24,586 nt of DNA, from NCBI GenBank assembly GCA_051155755.1, contig DAXETY010000017.1:1-24586 (forward strand), given 5' to 3'. Source of the stretch: DAXETY01 sp051155755 (lineage in GTDB: Bacteria; Desulfobacterota; Desulfobacteria; Desulfobacterales; SG8-13). Below the pieces are notes generated by a model that saw only the letters and a list, made by a program, of their open reading frames with translations, was not told where the DNA came from and did no database searches. The position numbers and the translations under genes are program-made. Positions within the stretch are counted from its first letter, which is position 1. Each line of letters begins with the position of its first letter. Of this stretch, positions 1 to 8,487 are shown in pieces.

Positions 1-1
1 G

Positions 2-520
2 GCCGGACCGCGAAAGGAAGACATCGCCGCGGCACGCTCCCGGCTTCGGGCGCTGGAAGCCGAGCTGGTGCTGGCAAAACGCAACCTGGCCGATGCGGAC
101 CTGCTGGCACCTTCCCACGGCGTGATCCGCAATCGGATTCTGCAGCCAGGCGACATGGCGTTTCCCCAGCGCCCGGTGCTGACCCTGGCTCTGACCGATC
201 CGGTGTGGGTCCGCACCTACATTCCGGAACCGCAGCTGGGAAAAATTTTTCCGGGCATGGAGGCGCACATCCGCACCGACTCATACCCGGAAAAGCGATA
301 TCGTGGTTGGATCGGCTACATTTCCCCCACGGCCGAATTTACCCCCAAGGCAGTGGAAACCCCTGAATTGCGGACCCGGTTGGTATACCAGGTTCGCGTA
401 TATGCCTGCAATCCGCAGAACGAGCTTCGGCTCGGTATGCCGGCGACCGTGGAGATTCCACTCGACCAGAGCCGCAGTGACGCAAAGCCGTTGAGCGCCG
501 TTTGCGGGGAGGATGGATGA
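2..520 (+). CDS. ybhG: HlyD/YbhG-family periplasmic adaptor protein (3' part only)
   Basis: The reading frame is open from the left window edge, so the N-terminus (signal or anchor, first half of the hairpin) is missing. What remains is the end of a coiled-coil helix rich in Ala, Leu, Arg and Glu (about the first 35 residues), then the lipoyl/barrel half with LLAPSHGVIRNRILQPGD and a beta-barrel segment (DPVWVRTYIPE). The segment SPTAEFTPKAVETPELRT followed by LVYQVRV is very close to the C-terminal part of E. coli YbhG as I know it. Adaptors of this family link an inner-membrane exporter to an outer-membrane channel. The stop codon overlaps the start of the following ATPase gene (ATGA at 517-520), which indicates translational coupling and one operon with the ATPase and two permeases. 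The substrate cannot be read from the sequence. Confidence 0.9.
   Translation, partial: AGPRKEDIAAARSRLRALEAELVLAKRNLADADLLAPSHGVIRNRILQPGDMAFPQRPVLTLALTDPVWVRTYIPEPQLGKIFPGMEAHIRTDSYPEKRYRGWIGYISPTAEFTPKAVETPELRTRLVYQVRVYACNPQNELRLGMPATVEIPLDQSRSDAKPLSAVCGEDG
507..513 (+). promoter_or_regulatory. Ribosome binding site fixing the start of the double-ATPase gene
   Basis: GGGGAGGA lies just before ATG 517. It supports this start over an upstream in-frame TTG at 502, which would place the Shine-Dalgarno inside the coding region. Confidence 0.7.
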
Positions 521-2313
521 ACCGGTCCGGTCAGAAGCCGCGCGGCGACCACAGCCGACCGAATGAGGAGTCGGCCCTTGCGTTTCGCGAAGTTTCCAAG
601 TCATTTTCTTTGCCCAAACGGCGCCTGCAAGCCTTGCATGGCGTTTCTTTTCAAATCCCCCGCGGCCAGGTGGCCGGTCTGATCGGACCGGACGGCGCCG
701 GGAAAACCACCCTGATGCGGCTGGCAGCCTGTTTGCTGCAACCCGATGACGGCGATATCACGGTTCTGGACATCGATGCCCGCCAAGCGCCGCTGACCGT
801 GCAGACCTCGGTCGGATACATGCCCCAGCGCTTCGGCCTTTACGAAGACCTGACGGTGCAGGAAAACCTGGACCTGTACGCCGATCTTCAGGGCGTGCCG
901 CCCGCAGAGCGTGCGGACCGGTTTGCCGAATTGATGAAGATGACCGATCTGGGGGCCTTTACCGATCGTCTGGCCGGCCGCCTTTCGGGAGGGATGAAGC
1001 AGAAGCTGGGACTGGCCTGCACCCTGGTTCGTTTTCCGCGCCTGTTGCTGCTCGACGAGCCCACCGTCGGAGTGGATCCGGTATCCCGCCGGGAGTTGTG
1101 GGCGATCGTCGATCGCATGGTGGCCTCCGAAGGCATGACCGTGCTGCTGAGCACGGCCTATCTGGACGAAGCCGAGCGCTGCGACGCGGTCCTGGTGCTG
1201 CACGAGGGCCGGATTCTCGGTGAAGGACCACCGGAAGAATTCCGAAAGCGCCAGGAAGGCCGCACCTTTCGTGTATCTGCACCCGGGGTCAAAAAGCGCC
1301 GCCTGCAGGCACGTCTGGCCGCCGGTGAGCAGGTTGCCGACGCCGTCATCCAGGGCGATGCCGTACGGCTGGTTTTTGAAAGCACCGATCGCCCCGAACT
1401 TTCATCCCTGCTGCCCCGGGTGGAAGATGCACAGATCGAACCGGTGGCGCCCCGTTTCGAAGACAACTACGTGGTGATGCTACGCAGTGAAAAGCAACGG
1501 GAAAGCGGCGATGAAGCCGGTTTGACCGAGCTGAGCGCCGAGCCGGCCGACGCCGACGAACCGGTGATTCAGGTGGACCGGATCAAGCGTCGCTTCGGCG
1601 ATTTCTATGCGGTCAAAGGGATCAGCTTCGATGTCTATCCCGGAGAGGTCTTCGGCCTGTTGGGCGCCAACGGTGCCGGCAAGACCACCACCTTTCGAAT
1701 GCTCTGCGGGCTGCTGCCGGTCAGCGAGGGGCGCCTGCGCGTGGCCGGCCGGGATCTTCGCAAGGCCGCCGCCAAGGCCCGGGCCCGAATCGGGTACATG
1801 TCCCAGAAATTTTCTCTCTACGGCAACCTCAGCGTCCGCCAGAATCTGAAGTTTTTCAGCAGTGCCTACGGTTTGTCGGGTAGTGTGCGCAAAAAAAAGA
1901 TCGACTGGGCCCTGGAGCTGTTCGAATTGCAGGAAATGGCCGATGCGGTCAGCGCAGATTTGCCCCTGGGCTTTAAACAGCGGCTGGCCCTGGCCGCCGC
2001 CCTCATGCATCAGCCCGATATCCTGTTTCTTGATGAGCCCACCTCGGGTGTCGATCCCATAGCCCGGCGGGCCTTTTGGCGACAGATCAACGCCCTGGCC
2101 GAAGCCGGGGTGACCGTGCTGGTGACCACCCACTTCATGGAGGAGGCCGAGTACTGCGATCGGCTGGCCATCATGGCCGCCGGAGAAATTCTGGCGCTGG
2201 GCACGCCCAGGGAAATCAAGCAAAGGGCCGGCCGTGCCGCCGAGCGCGCTCCGGAAACCATGGAAGAGGCCTTCATTGCATTGATTGAATCCGATTCGGC
2301 GGAGGCTGCGTGA
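517..2313 (+). CDS. ybhF: ABC transporter ATP-binding protein with two nucleotide-binding domains (YbhF type)
   Basis: This 598-residue cytoplasmic protein carries two complete ABC ATPase domains in tandem. Domain 1 has Walker A GPDGAGKTT (about residues 57-65), signature LSGGMKQ (about 157) and Walker B LLLLDEPTVGVD (about 177). Domain 2 has Walker A GANGAGKTT (about 383), a degenerate signature LPLGFKQRL in place of LSGGQ (about 481) and Walker B ILFLDEPTSGVD (about 503). A Glu/Asp-rich linker of about 80 residues separates them. The two-domain layout and the LPLG signature match E. coli YbhF. The protein would drive the two ABC-2 permeases encoded next. The start at 517 is chosen for its Shine-Dalgarno and its ATGA overlap with the adaptor gene. 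The stop overlaps the next start (GTGA). Confidence 0.93.
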   Translation: MNRSGQKPRGDHSRPNEESALAFREVSKSFSLPKRRLQALHGVSFQIPRGQVAGLIGPDGAGKTTLMRLAACLLQPDDGDITVLDIDARQAPLTVQTSVGYMPQRFGLYEDLTVQENLDLYADLQGVPPAERADRFAELMKMTDLGAFTDRLAGRLSGGMKQKLGLACTLVRFPRLLLLDEPTVGVDPVSRRELWAIVDRMVASEGMTVLLSTAYLDEAERCDAVLVLHEGRILGEGPPEEFRKRQEGRTFRVSAPGVKKRRLQARLAAGEQVADAVIQGDAVRLVFESTDRPELSSLLPRVEDAQIEPVAPRFEDNYVVMLRSEKQRESGDEAGLTELSAEPADADEPVIQVDRIKRRFGDFYAVKGISFDVYPGEVFGLLGANGAGKTTTFRMLCGLLPVSEGRLRVAGRDLRKAAAKARARIGYMSQKFSLYGNLSVRQNLKFFSSAYGLSGSVRKKKIDWALELFELQEMADAVSADLPLGFKQRLALAAALMHQPDILFLDEPTSGVDPIARRAFWRQINALAEAGVTVLVTTHFMEEAEYCDRLAIMAAGEILALGTPREIKQRAGRAAERAPETMEEAFIALIESDSAEAA

Positions 2314-3461
2314 GTCGGCGGCGGCAAAAGACATCCGCCCGCGGCGGGGGATGGATGCGCCTGCGGGGGCTGGTGAAGAAGGAGTTTCTACAGGTGGTTC
2401 GGGATCCCAGCAGCATCGGCATTGCCTTTCTGATGCCGGTGGTGCTGCTGTTGTTGTTCGGTTACGGGGTTTCGCTGGACGCCGAAAACGTGCCGATTGC
2501 GCTGGTGATGGAACATCCGGATTCGACCAGTGTGGATTTCGCTGCGGCCTTTCGCAGCAGCCGGTATTTTGACCCGGTGGAGATGCCTGACATGGCCGCT
2601 GCCGAAGACGCCCTGGTGAATCACCGGGTGGACGGGATCATCCGGCTGCGCGAAAATTTCGCCGGCGACCTGCACAGCCCCGAAGGTGCTGTGGCCCAGG
2701 TGATTTTGAACGGCACCGATGCCAACACGGCCCGGCTGGTTTCCGGTTATGCGGAAGGCACCTGGCTGGTCTGGATGGAGCACTGGTTTCGCGGCCAGGG
2801 CCAGTCACTGCAGCTTCCCGTAGCGGTGCAGCAACGCGTGTGGTTCAACAGCGAGGTGCGCAGCCGCAATTTTCTGGTACCCGGGCTGATTGCCGTCATC
2901 ATGACCCTGATCGGTGCTCTGCTGACCGCACTGGTGGTGGCCCGGGAATGGGAGCGGGGCACCATGGAGGCCCTGATGGTCACGCCGGTGGCGGCCCGGG
3001 AAATCCTGCTGGGCAAATTGATCCCCTATTTCATCATGGGCATGGGCGGCATGGCCCTGTCGGTGGTCATGGCCGTTTTCGTGTTCGATGTGCCCCTGCG
3101 CGGTTCGATCTGGGTGCTGACCCTGGGCTCGGCCCTTTTTTTGCTGGTGGCCCTGGGAATGGGTTTGCTGATTTCCAGTGCCGCCCGCAATCAGTTCGTC
3201 GCCGGTCAGGTGGCCATCATCGTCACCTTTCTGCCGGCGTTTCTGCTCTCTGGGTTTCTTTTCGACATCGACAGCATGCCGGCCGTGGTCCAGGGAATTA
3301 CCCACCTGATCGCCGCGCGCTATTTCGTGGCGATCCTGCAGACGGTGTTTCTGGCCGGTAACGTCTGGTCGGTGTTTGTGCCAAATGCCCTGGCCCTGCT
3401 GGTCATGGCGGTGGTGTTCCTGGGTCTGAGCCGCAGAAAATCACGCAAGCGGCTGGATTAG
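2310..3461 (+). CDS. ybhS: ABC-2 type transporter permease (YbhS-like)
   Basis: A 383-residue inner-membrane permease of the ABC2_membrane_3 type. One membrane helix near residues 37-55 is followed by a periplasmic domain of about 130 residues and then by a C-terminal membrane block of about five helices. The conserved cytoplasmic loop motif WERGTMEALMVTP lies at about 215-227. The GTG start at 2310 overlaps the upstream stop and has GGAGG at 2301-2305; an ATG at 2355 (residue 16) is an alternative start that would remove an Arg-rich tail. It probably pairs with the next permease as a heterodimer powered by the double ATPase. The family exports drugs, lipids or cations, but nothing in the sequence fixes the substrate. 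Confidence 0.9.
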   Translation: MSRRRQKTSARGGGWMRLRGLVKKEFLQVVRDPSSIGIAFLMPVVLLLLFGYGVSLDAENVPIALVMEHPDSTSVDFAAAFRSSRYFDPVEMPDMAAAEDALVNHRVDGIIRLRENFAGDLHSPEGAVAQVILNGTDANTARLVSGYAEGTWLVWMEHWFRGQGQSLQLPVAVQQRVWFNSEVRSRNFLVPGLIAVIMTLIGALLTALVVAREWERGTMEALMVTPVAAREILLGKLIPYFIMGMGGMALSVVMAVFVFDVPLRGSIWVLTLGSALFLLVALGMGLLISSAARNQFVAGQVAIIVTFLPAFLLSGFLFDIDSMPAVVQGITHLIAARYFVAILQTVFLAGNVWSVFVPNALALLVMAVVFLGLSRRKSRKRLD

Positions 3462-3467
3462 CAATTC

Positions 3468-3484
3468 AACCAATCGAACCAATC
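3468..3484 (+). repeat. Short direct repeat AACCAATC x2 between the permease genes
   Basis: AACCAATC occurs at 3468-3475 and 3477-3484 in the 37-base spacer between the two permease genes. It gives the second permease a poor ribosome binding site, so that gene may depend on coupling from upstream. Confidence 0.5.
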
Positions 3485-3498
3485 AAACTTCAAAGACC

Positions 3499-4611
3499 AT
3501 GTTCTTCCTCCGCATATTCGCATTGATGCAAAAAGAATTCCTGGCGCTGATGAAGGATAAAAAGAGCCGGTTTACCATCGTGATTCCGCCGGTGGTGCAA
3601 TTGCTGATTTTCGGATATGCGGCCACCTACGATCTCAATCACGTGCCTTTTGCCGTATACGACCAGGACGGCGGTGCTGCAGCCCGGGACTTGATCGCCC
3701 GTTTCAAAGGGGCGCCGGCTTTCGAAGAAAAAAAACCGATTGACCGGGATGCCGATATCGCCGCAAGGATCGACAGCCGCCGGGTATTGATGGTGCTGCA
3801 TATCGGCCCCGCGTTTACCCGGGATTTGCAAACCCTCGGCAGTGCCCCGCTGCAGGTCATCGTAGACGGGCGCAATTCCAACACGGCGCTGATCGTGCTC
3901 AATTACGTGCGGGACATTGTCACCGACTTCAACCTGGAATGGCTGGCGCATCACGGCGGTACCGGGCCGCCGGCGCAGCTGCGGATCCGGTCCTGGTACA
4001 ACCCGAATCTGGAAAGCAGGTGGTACATTGTGCCCGGCATCATCGGCCTGCTTACCCTGGTGGTGACCCTGCTGGTCACGGCCCTGAGCGTGGCGCGCGA
4101 GCGCGAGCAGGGTACCTTCGATCAATTGCTGGTGACGCCCCTGCGGCCGGTGGAAATCCTGCTGGGCAAGGCCCTGCCGGGTTTTATCATCGGAATCGCC
4201 GAAGCTTCGGTGATTCTTCTGATCGCGGTTTTCTGGTTCGAAATCCCGTTGCGGGGGCATCTGGCGGTTCTGTATGCGGGTTTGTTTCTTTTCTTGCTGT
4301 CGGCCATCGGGGTCGGGCTGATGATTTCTTCGCTGGCGGTGACCCAGCAGCAGGGCTTGATGGGTGCGTTTCTCTTCCTGGTCCCGGCCGTGATTCTTTC
4401 GGGATTTACCACGCCGATTGCCAATATGCCCTGGCTGGTTCAGAAAATCACGCTGCTCAATCCCCTGCGCTACTTCATGGTGGTAATCCGGGGGGTGTTC
4501 CTGGAAGATGCCCCCCTGATATTGATGCTGCAGCAGTTTTGGCCCATGGCGCTGATCGGCATCGTCAACCTGGCGGCGGCCGCCTGGTTGTTCCGTCACC
4601 GCATCAGCTGA
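3499..4611 (+). CDS. ybhR: ABC-2 type transporter permease (YbhR-like)
   Basis: The 370-residue second permease is a paralogue of the preceding one with the same plan. It has a short cytoplasmic N-terminus (LMQKEFLALMKDKKSR), a first helix at about 28-42, a periplasmic domain to about residue 170, then five or so helices. The loop motif REREQGTFDQLLVTP lies near residue 200. It lies 37 bases behind the first permease in the same orientation, in the order of ybhGFSR. No strong Shine-Dalgarno precedes ATG 3499; ATG 3526 (residue 10) is an alternative start. It is likely an obligate partner of the first permease. No Rho-independent terminator is visible behind it. Confidence 0.9.
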   Translation: MFFLRIFALMQKEFLALMKDKKSRFTIVIPPVVQLLIFGYAATYDLNHVPFAVYDQDGGAAARDLIARFKGAPAFEEKKPIDRDADIAARIDSRRVLMVLHIGPAFTRDLQTLGSAPLQVIVDGRNSNTALIVLNYVRDIVTDFNLEWLAHHGGTGPPAQLRIRSWYNPNLESRWYIVPGIIGLLTLVVTLLVTALSVAREREQGTFDQLLVTPLRPVEILLGKALPGFIIGIAEASVILLIAVFWFEIPLRGHLAVLYAGLFLFLLSAIGVGLMISSLAVTQQQGLMGAFLFLVPAVILSGFTTPIANMPWLVQKITLLNPLRYFMVVIRGVFLEDAPLILMLQQFWPMALIGIVNLAAAAWLFRHRIS

Positions 4612-4756
4612 CCCGGGTCTTGCCGCTGAATAGAAAACAAAATAATGAATTTTGAAAATTTGAAACGCTCAGCTTAGGAAAAAGTCAGCTTAACAGTTTG
4701 TCATCTCCGCGGCGGGGATCTCGAGTTTATCAGACGGTTATTACAATTATTTCTGG

Positions 4757-4846
4757 ATTCCCGCCTTCCAGATTGTGTCACAATTCGCAAAGGGCGCGGA
4801 ACTTGGCCGGGATGCCGAACTGCGACACAGTCTGCTTCGCGGGAAT
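4757..4846. repeat. Imperfect inverted repeat, 31-base arms (REP/MITE-like) in the tolC leader
   Basis: The arms at 4757-4787 and 4816-4846 match at about 24 of 31 positions. ATTCCCGC (4757-4764) pairs with GCGGGAAT (4839-4846), and a 19-base inner block pairs with three differences, all of them G-U compatible on one strand or the other. The loop is 28 bases. The element lies in the 292-base gap between the last permease and the TolC-family gene; the rest of the gap holds only a TCAGCTTA direct repeat (4669-4676, 4685-4692). Elements beginning and ending with this ATTCCCGC/GCGGGAAT pair are, from memory, common dispersed repeats in deltaproteobacterial genomes. Confidence 0.75.
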
Positions 4847-4903
4847 GACCGATTTTAATAAATTTCGGACTTTTTACTAGAGCATGCTCCAAGGAGGTCG
4901 TCT

Positions 4904-6499
4904 ATGTGGTTTCGCATCCGCTGGCTGGTCGTTCTCGCTTTGACCGGAATGCTGATCGCCGCATCGTTTTGCGCCGCCGAAGCACCGCCGGACAAGAAAG
5001 GGTCCACGGAGAATTCGCTCTCGCTTCGATATGCCATTGCACTGGGAATCGAGCGGAATCTGGACTTGAAAATCGATGAGTTGCGGGTGCCGATTTCCAG
5101 AGAGGATGTCACCGCCGGCGAGTCCACTTTCGATCCGGCCCTGGAGGCCTCGGTTTTTTCCGGAGACAGCCGACGGTTGACCGGCAACATTTTCGTCCCG
5201 GGCGATACCGTCGAAAATCAGCAGACCGGAGGTTCGGTGGGACTCCGTAAGAAGTTCGTTTCCGGTCTCGAGAGTCGGCTCTCCTTGGAGAGCTCCCGCT
5301 TTGAAGACAACAGCCTGGTGAACACCCTGGCCCCCGAATACCGCAACATGCTGGTGTTGAACCTGACGCAGCCGCTTTTCAAGGATTTCGGCATACCGAT
5401 CAACACCACCGAAATGCGGATCGCCCGCAATCGGGTTCGGGAAGCGGTAATGGGATATCTTGAACGTGCCCGCCAGGTCGGATTACAGGTCGAACAGGCC
5501 TATTACGAGCTCGCTCTGGCCGAATCGATCTGGCGGCTGCGGATTTCATCCCAAGAGCTGGCCGGGGAGTTGTTGGAAGGCAACCGCGAAAAATTCGAGC
5601 AGGGGATGGTTTCCATTTCGGAGGTCGACGAAGCCCGGGCGGCGCAACTGGGTCGGCAGGAGGCGGTTATCGCCGCGCTGCAGCAGGTTGAAATCGCCGA
5701 AAACCGGATCAAGGACCTGCTGGAAATCCGCATGGGAGATCCGCTCCACGCTTTGCGTCTGGCCACCGAACCCTTGAACGCGATCGACACGCAATATCCG
5801 ACCCCGGAAACGGCCGTGGCCCGCGCCCGGCAACAGCGCATGGAACTGCAGCGAATCCAGGTAAATCTGGACAATCAGGACATTCGGCTGGATTTCCTCC
5901 GCAACCAGACCCTTCCGCGCCTCGACATGAACGCGGCGGTCGGCCTCAACGGGCTGTCCGGCGGAGATCGGGGATCGCCCATCGATCCGACGCGGCCCAC
6001 GCTTCTGGAAGGAGATTACGCCGATTCATTGGATCGAATGCTCAGCGGGGACGGGTACGAATGGTCCGTGGGGCTGCGATTCACCTATCCGCTGGGAAAC
6101 CGGGCCGCCGAGGCTCGGTACAATCAGGGCCGCATGGAAAAAAGACGGATCGCCTTGCAGATTCAGCGAACCGAAGGGCAGATCGAAACCGAGGTGCAAA
6201 ATGCCCTGGTTTCGGTTCAAAGAGGCCGGGAGCGCATCGCGGTGGCACAAGAGTTTGAGCGCCTGGCGCAAAAAACCCTGGCCCAGGAAATGCAGCGGCT
6301 TCAAATGGGATTGTCCGACACCTTCCGCGTACTGGACTTTCAGGAAAAACTCATTGATGCCCGCATCCGCGTTGCCAATGCCACCGTGGATTTCCACCGT
6401 GGCCTGGCAGAGCTATACCGCGCCATCGGCGACAATTTGAAGCGCCACGACATCGTTGCGGTAATCGACGGGGCCGATCTGGATGTAGACTCCTGGTAG
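4904..6499 (+). CDS. TolC-family outer membrane efflux protein
   Basis: This is a 531-residue outer-membrane factor. It has a cleavable signal peptide (Arg-containing N-terminus, hydrophobic stretch, likely cleavage near FCAAEA). Two outer-membrane efflux (OEP) repeats follow, each with long alpha-helical segments, for example RQVGLQVEQAYYELALAES in repeat 1 and LALYRAIGD-like helix ends in repeat 2 (GLAELYRAIGDNLK). Repeat 1 contains an insertion-like strand region (FVPGDTVENQQTGGSVGLRKKF). AAGGAGGT at 4891-4898 gives a strong Shine-Dalgarno. It follows the YbhGFSR-like genes on the same strand but after a 292-base gap, so it may have its own promoter. It probably supplies the outer-membrane channel for that exporter; this pairing is inferred from location only. 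The stop faces the end of the next gene 8 bases away. Confidence 0.92.
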   Translation: MWFRIRWLVVLALTGMLIAASFCAAEAPPDKKGSTENSLSLRYAIALGIERNLDLKIDELRVPISREDVTAGESTFDPALEASVFSGDSRRLTGNIFVPGDTVENQQTGGSVGLRKKFVSGLESRLSLESSRFEDNSLVNTLAPEYRNMLVLNLTQPLFKDFGIPINTTEMRIARNRVREAVMGYLERARQVGLQVEQAYYELALAESIWRLRISSQELAGELLEGNREKFEQGMVSISEVDEARAAQLGRQEAVIAALQQVEIAENRIKDLLEIRMGDPLHALRLATEPLNAIDTQYPTPETAVARARQQRMELQRIQVNLDNQDIRLDFLRNQTLPRLDMNAAVGLNGLSGGDRGSPIDPTRPTLLEGDYADSLDRMLSGDGYEWSVGLRFTYPLGNRAAEARYNQGRMEKRRIALQIQRTEGQIETEVQNALVSVQRGRERIAVAQEFERLAQKTLAQEMQRLQMGLSDTFRVLDFQEKLIDARIRVANATVDFHRGLAELYRAIGDNLKRHDIVAVIDGADLDVDSW

Positions 6500-6507
6500 C
6501 AATATCT

Positions 6508-8262
6508 TCAGCTGTTGGTGCGGATGAACAGCACGAACAATGCGGCAGCCGCATGAAACAACCATGCGGTGTAAAGACTGTCGGAACGTTCCCGGGCCAT
6601 TCCCAGAGCGGTTCCGCAGGCAAAAGCAGCCAATATGTTTCCGCTGTCCCAGTTGGTGAGGACCGAAGATAGGTCGCCGTCTGTGGCAAAGGCGCGGTAA
6701 CCGACAAACAGGGCGTAGAGCACGCTGGAAACCAGGGTTGGCCAGGACAGAAACCAGCTGCTGCCGGAGTGTTGAATGCGGTGTTCACCGGCCAGGATTC
6801 CGTGTGTGACGCCGCGAAATAGAATTTCCGTGGCCAGGGGCAGTACCACGACTCCGTGTGCCAGCTGTTCCAGGGGATTTTGCGGATTGAGCGGTACCAC
6901 GATGCCGCCCATCCAGGCGAACAGGATCACCGCCGGCAGCATGGACCACCAGTCCTTTCCGGCCGGGAAGGTCATTCCGTGCTGCCAGGGACGCTGGAAT
7001 GCCGTAAATGTCAGCAACGCGGCGGAAAGTAACAGCAGCAAAACGTCGGCGCTGAACGATGGAAACTGGAAAATTCCGTAATTGGGTGCGGCGATGCCCG
7101 GCCAGAGTTTGCGGAGAATTTCACAGGCGGCGACGACGGCTGCGATCATTGCGGCCTGTTTAAAGAAACCCAGGACCCGGGAGCGAATGTCGGCTTTCTG
7201 CATGGCATGCCGACAGGCGTGGGCGATTTCGCGGGGAGAAAGGCGTGTGCCGCTGGCACGCGGCGAGCCGCCGATATCGGCCGATCCGCCCCAGCGGTCG
7301 CTTTTGGCACTGCCGCGGACGGCCGGATCCAGAAAATTCAGGCGTTCATAGACCGGTTCCAGGTCACCGGGCATAAACAAATCCATCCGACGCAGGGTGT
7401 AGGTTTGGGGGGATTTGCGCAGGGCCACCAGCCCCAGGCGCGAGCCGTATAGGTGATTTAACTGGGCTTCGAGCTCGTAGATGCCCGATTCGGCCTCCAC
7501 AACCGCTACGATGCGGTCGTCGGTGAGATCCACCCGGGCCAGTTCTTTAATGCCCTTAAAGTCGGTTAACTCTCCGGTTTTGTATAGAATACGGTCGATC
7601 TGGTGCAAAACGCCGACGGTGTATTCCTGGAAATCGGTTTCCTGCCACAAGCCTTCTTTTTTCAGTCGGATTTCCCGCCGTCGCAGAAAATCGATCACCC
7701 GCTGGGCCTTGCGCAACAGTTCCGTCGGCAAGCCGCTGAACTCGCGCAATTCCAATCCGAGTGCATCGATGACCCCTTCCAAACGGACCAGTGCATACAG
7801 AAAGCGTACATGCAGGGATTCTTTGCGGGCAATGCGCAAGTGATTGAAAATCAACCAGATGGCCAGCACCGTATCCAGGTCCGGTTCGTTGGCATAGATA
7901 TTCCATTCCCGGTCTCGCAGATCCAGGCCTTTCATGATCATGACCAGGACTTGCTCGCAGGTGGAAAGGGTAAAGGGCCGCACACAGCCCTCGTGATGAT
8001 CGAGGTTGTAAACCTTGCGCTCGTGATCCATGAACGGTTCGCTCTGGGCGGCGCCGTCCAGATAAATCGTGCCGGCCGGCGCTTTTTTTGCGGACGCGCC
8101 CGAGACCGTCATGCCGGCAACCACCCGCACGGTCAGGTTCGGTGCCTCGAGGCAGGAAATCACCTTCTCCGTGCCGGTTTCCTTGATCACGTACCGTTCC
8201 GGGAGTTCTTTGGCAGGCGACGGTTCTTTGAAATTTTTGATATCGCTGTCTTCGTTGGACAA
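6508..8262 (-). CDS. DHH-like domain fused to a degenerate CPBP (CAAX protease/Abi-like) membrane domain
   Basis: This 584-residue protein has two parts. The soluble N-terminal part (about 1-350) contains VYNLDHHEGC (DHH at residues 88-90), then ANEPDLDTVLAIWL (about 124-137). Both resemble metal-binding motifs of DHH phosphoesterases, but they appear in the reverse of the usual order. A Gly/Ser-rich stretch, WGGSADIGGSPRASGTRLSP, follows at about 324-343. The C-terminal part (about 365-580) has six or seven membrane helices. It carries a CPBP-like first motif TEILFRG (478-484), in which the first Glu of EExxxR is Thr, and a late His (H570), so protease activity is doubtful. The start is TTG, because an in-frame stop lies just upstream and the first ATG is residue 51. 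It is convergent with the TolC-family gene. The N-terminal family assignment is by motif only; the function is unknown. Confidence 0.75.
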   Translation of the reverse strand: MSNEDSDIKNFKEPSPAKELPERYVIKETGTEKVISCLEAPNLTVRVVAGMTVSGASAKKAPAGTIYLDGAAQSEPFMDHERKVYNLDHHEGCVRPFTLSTCEQVLVMIMKGLDLRDREWNIYANEPDLDTVLAIWLIFNHLRIARKESLHVRFLYALVRLEGVIDALGLELREFSGLPTELLRKAQRVIDFLRRREIRLKKEGLWQETDFQEYTVGVLHQIDRILYKTGELTDFKGIKELARVDLTDDRIVAVVEAESGIYELEAQLNHLYGSRLGLVALRKSPQTYTLRRMDLFMPGDLEPVYERLNFLDPAVRGSAKSDRWGGSADIGGSPRASGTRLSPREIAHACRHAMQKADIRSRVLGFFKQAAMIAAVVAACEILRKLWPGIAAPNYGIFQFPSFSADVLLLLLSAALLTFTAFQRPWQHGMTFPAGKDWWSMLPAVILFAWMGGIVVPLNPQNPLEQLAHGVVVLPLATEILFRGVTHGILAGEHRIQHSGSSWFLSWPTLVSSVLYALFVGYRAFATDGDLSSVLTNWDSGNILAAFACGTALGMARERSDSLYTAWLFHAAAALFVLFIRTNS

Positions 8263-8336
8263 AGCCTGGAAGCTCCGGTTTCACGGTTCAGCCCCGTATC
8301 GACCATCGCGCTGAAATCGGTTCCGACCGAACGGGG

Positions 8337-8366
8337 AAAGGGGCTTGTCATTCCGAAAGCCCCTTT
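8337..8366. terminator. 10-bp perfect hairpin in the divergent spacer
   Basis: AAAGGGGCTT at 8337-8346 and AAGCCCCTTT at 8357-8366 form a perfect 10-bp stem around a 10-base loop. It ends in only three T residues on either strand. It sits between the start of the fusion-protein gene and the cyclophilin gene, so it could be a weak bidirectional terminator or a leader structure. The rest of this 225-base spacer shows no convincing promoter. Confidence 0.45.
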
Positions 8367-8487
8367 ATCGAGCGTTTCATAACAGGCATTGATACCGGGG
8401 TCAAGCAGCCCGCTTGCCACCGGCACATATCGGTCATAATAAAGAGTGGAAACATAGATCCGGTTTTGCAGAAATAAAGGAGGTTTT

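Noticed and set aside
4610..4619. Palindrome GACCCGGGTC across the stop of the last ABC permease as a terminator
   Set aside because: It has no loop and no T-run, so it cannot form a terminator hairpin.
4698..4892. Short reading frames of about 60 residues on both strands before the TolC-family gene
   Set aside because: They run through the inverted repeat and the two strands mirror each other; no ribosome site or protein feature.
4904..4990. Lipoprotein signal in the TolC-family protein
   Set aside because: The Cys in AASFCAA is preceded by Phe, not Gly, Ala or Ser, so it is not a lipobox; an ordinary signal peptide fits better.
8414..8440. TTGCCA and CATAAT as a promoter for the cyclophilin gene
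   Set aside because: The spacing is only 15 bases and the -35 box is a partial match.
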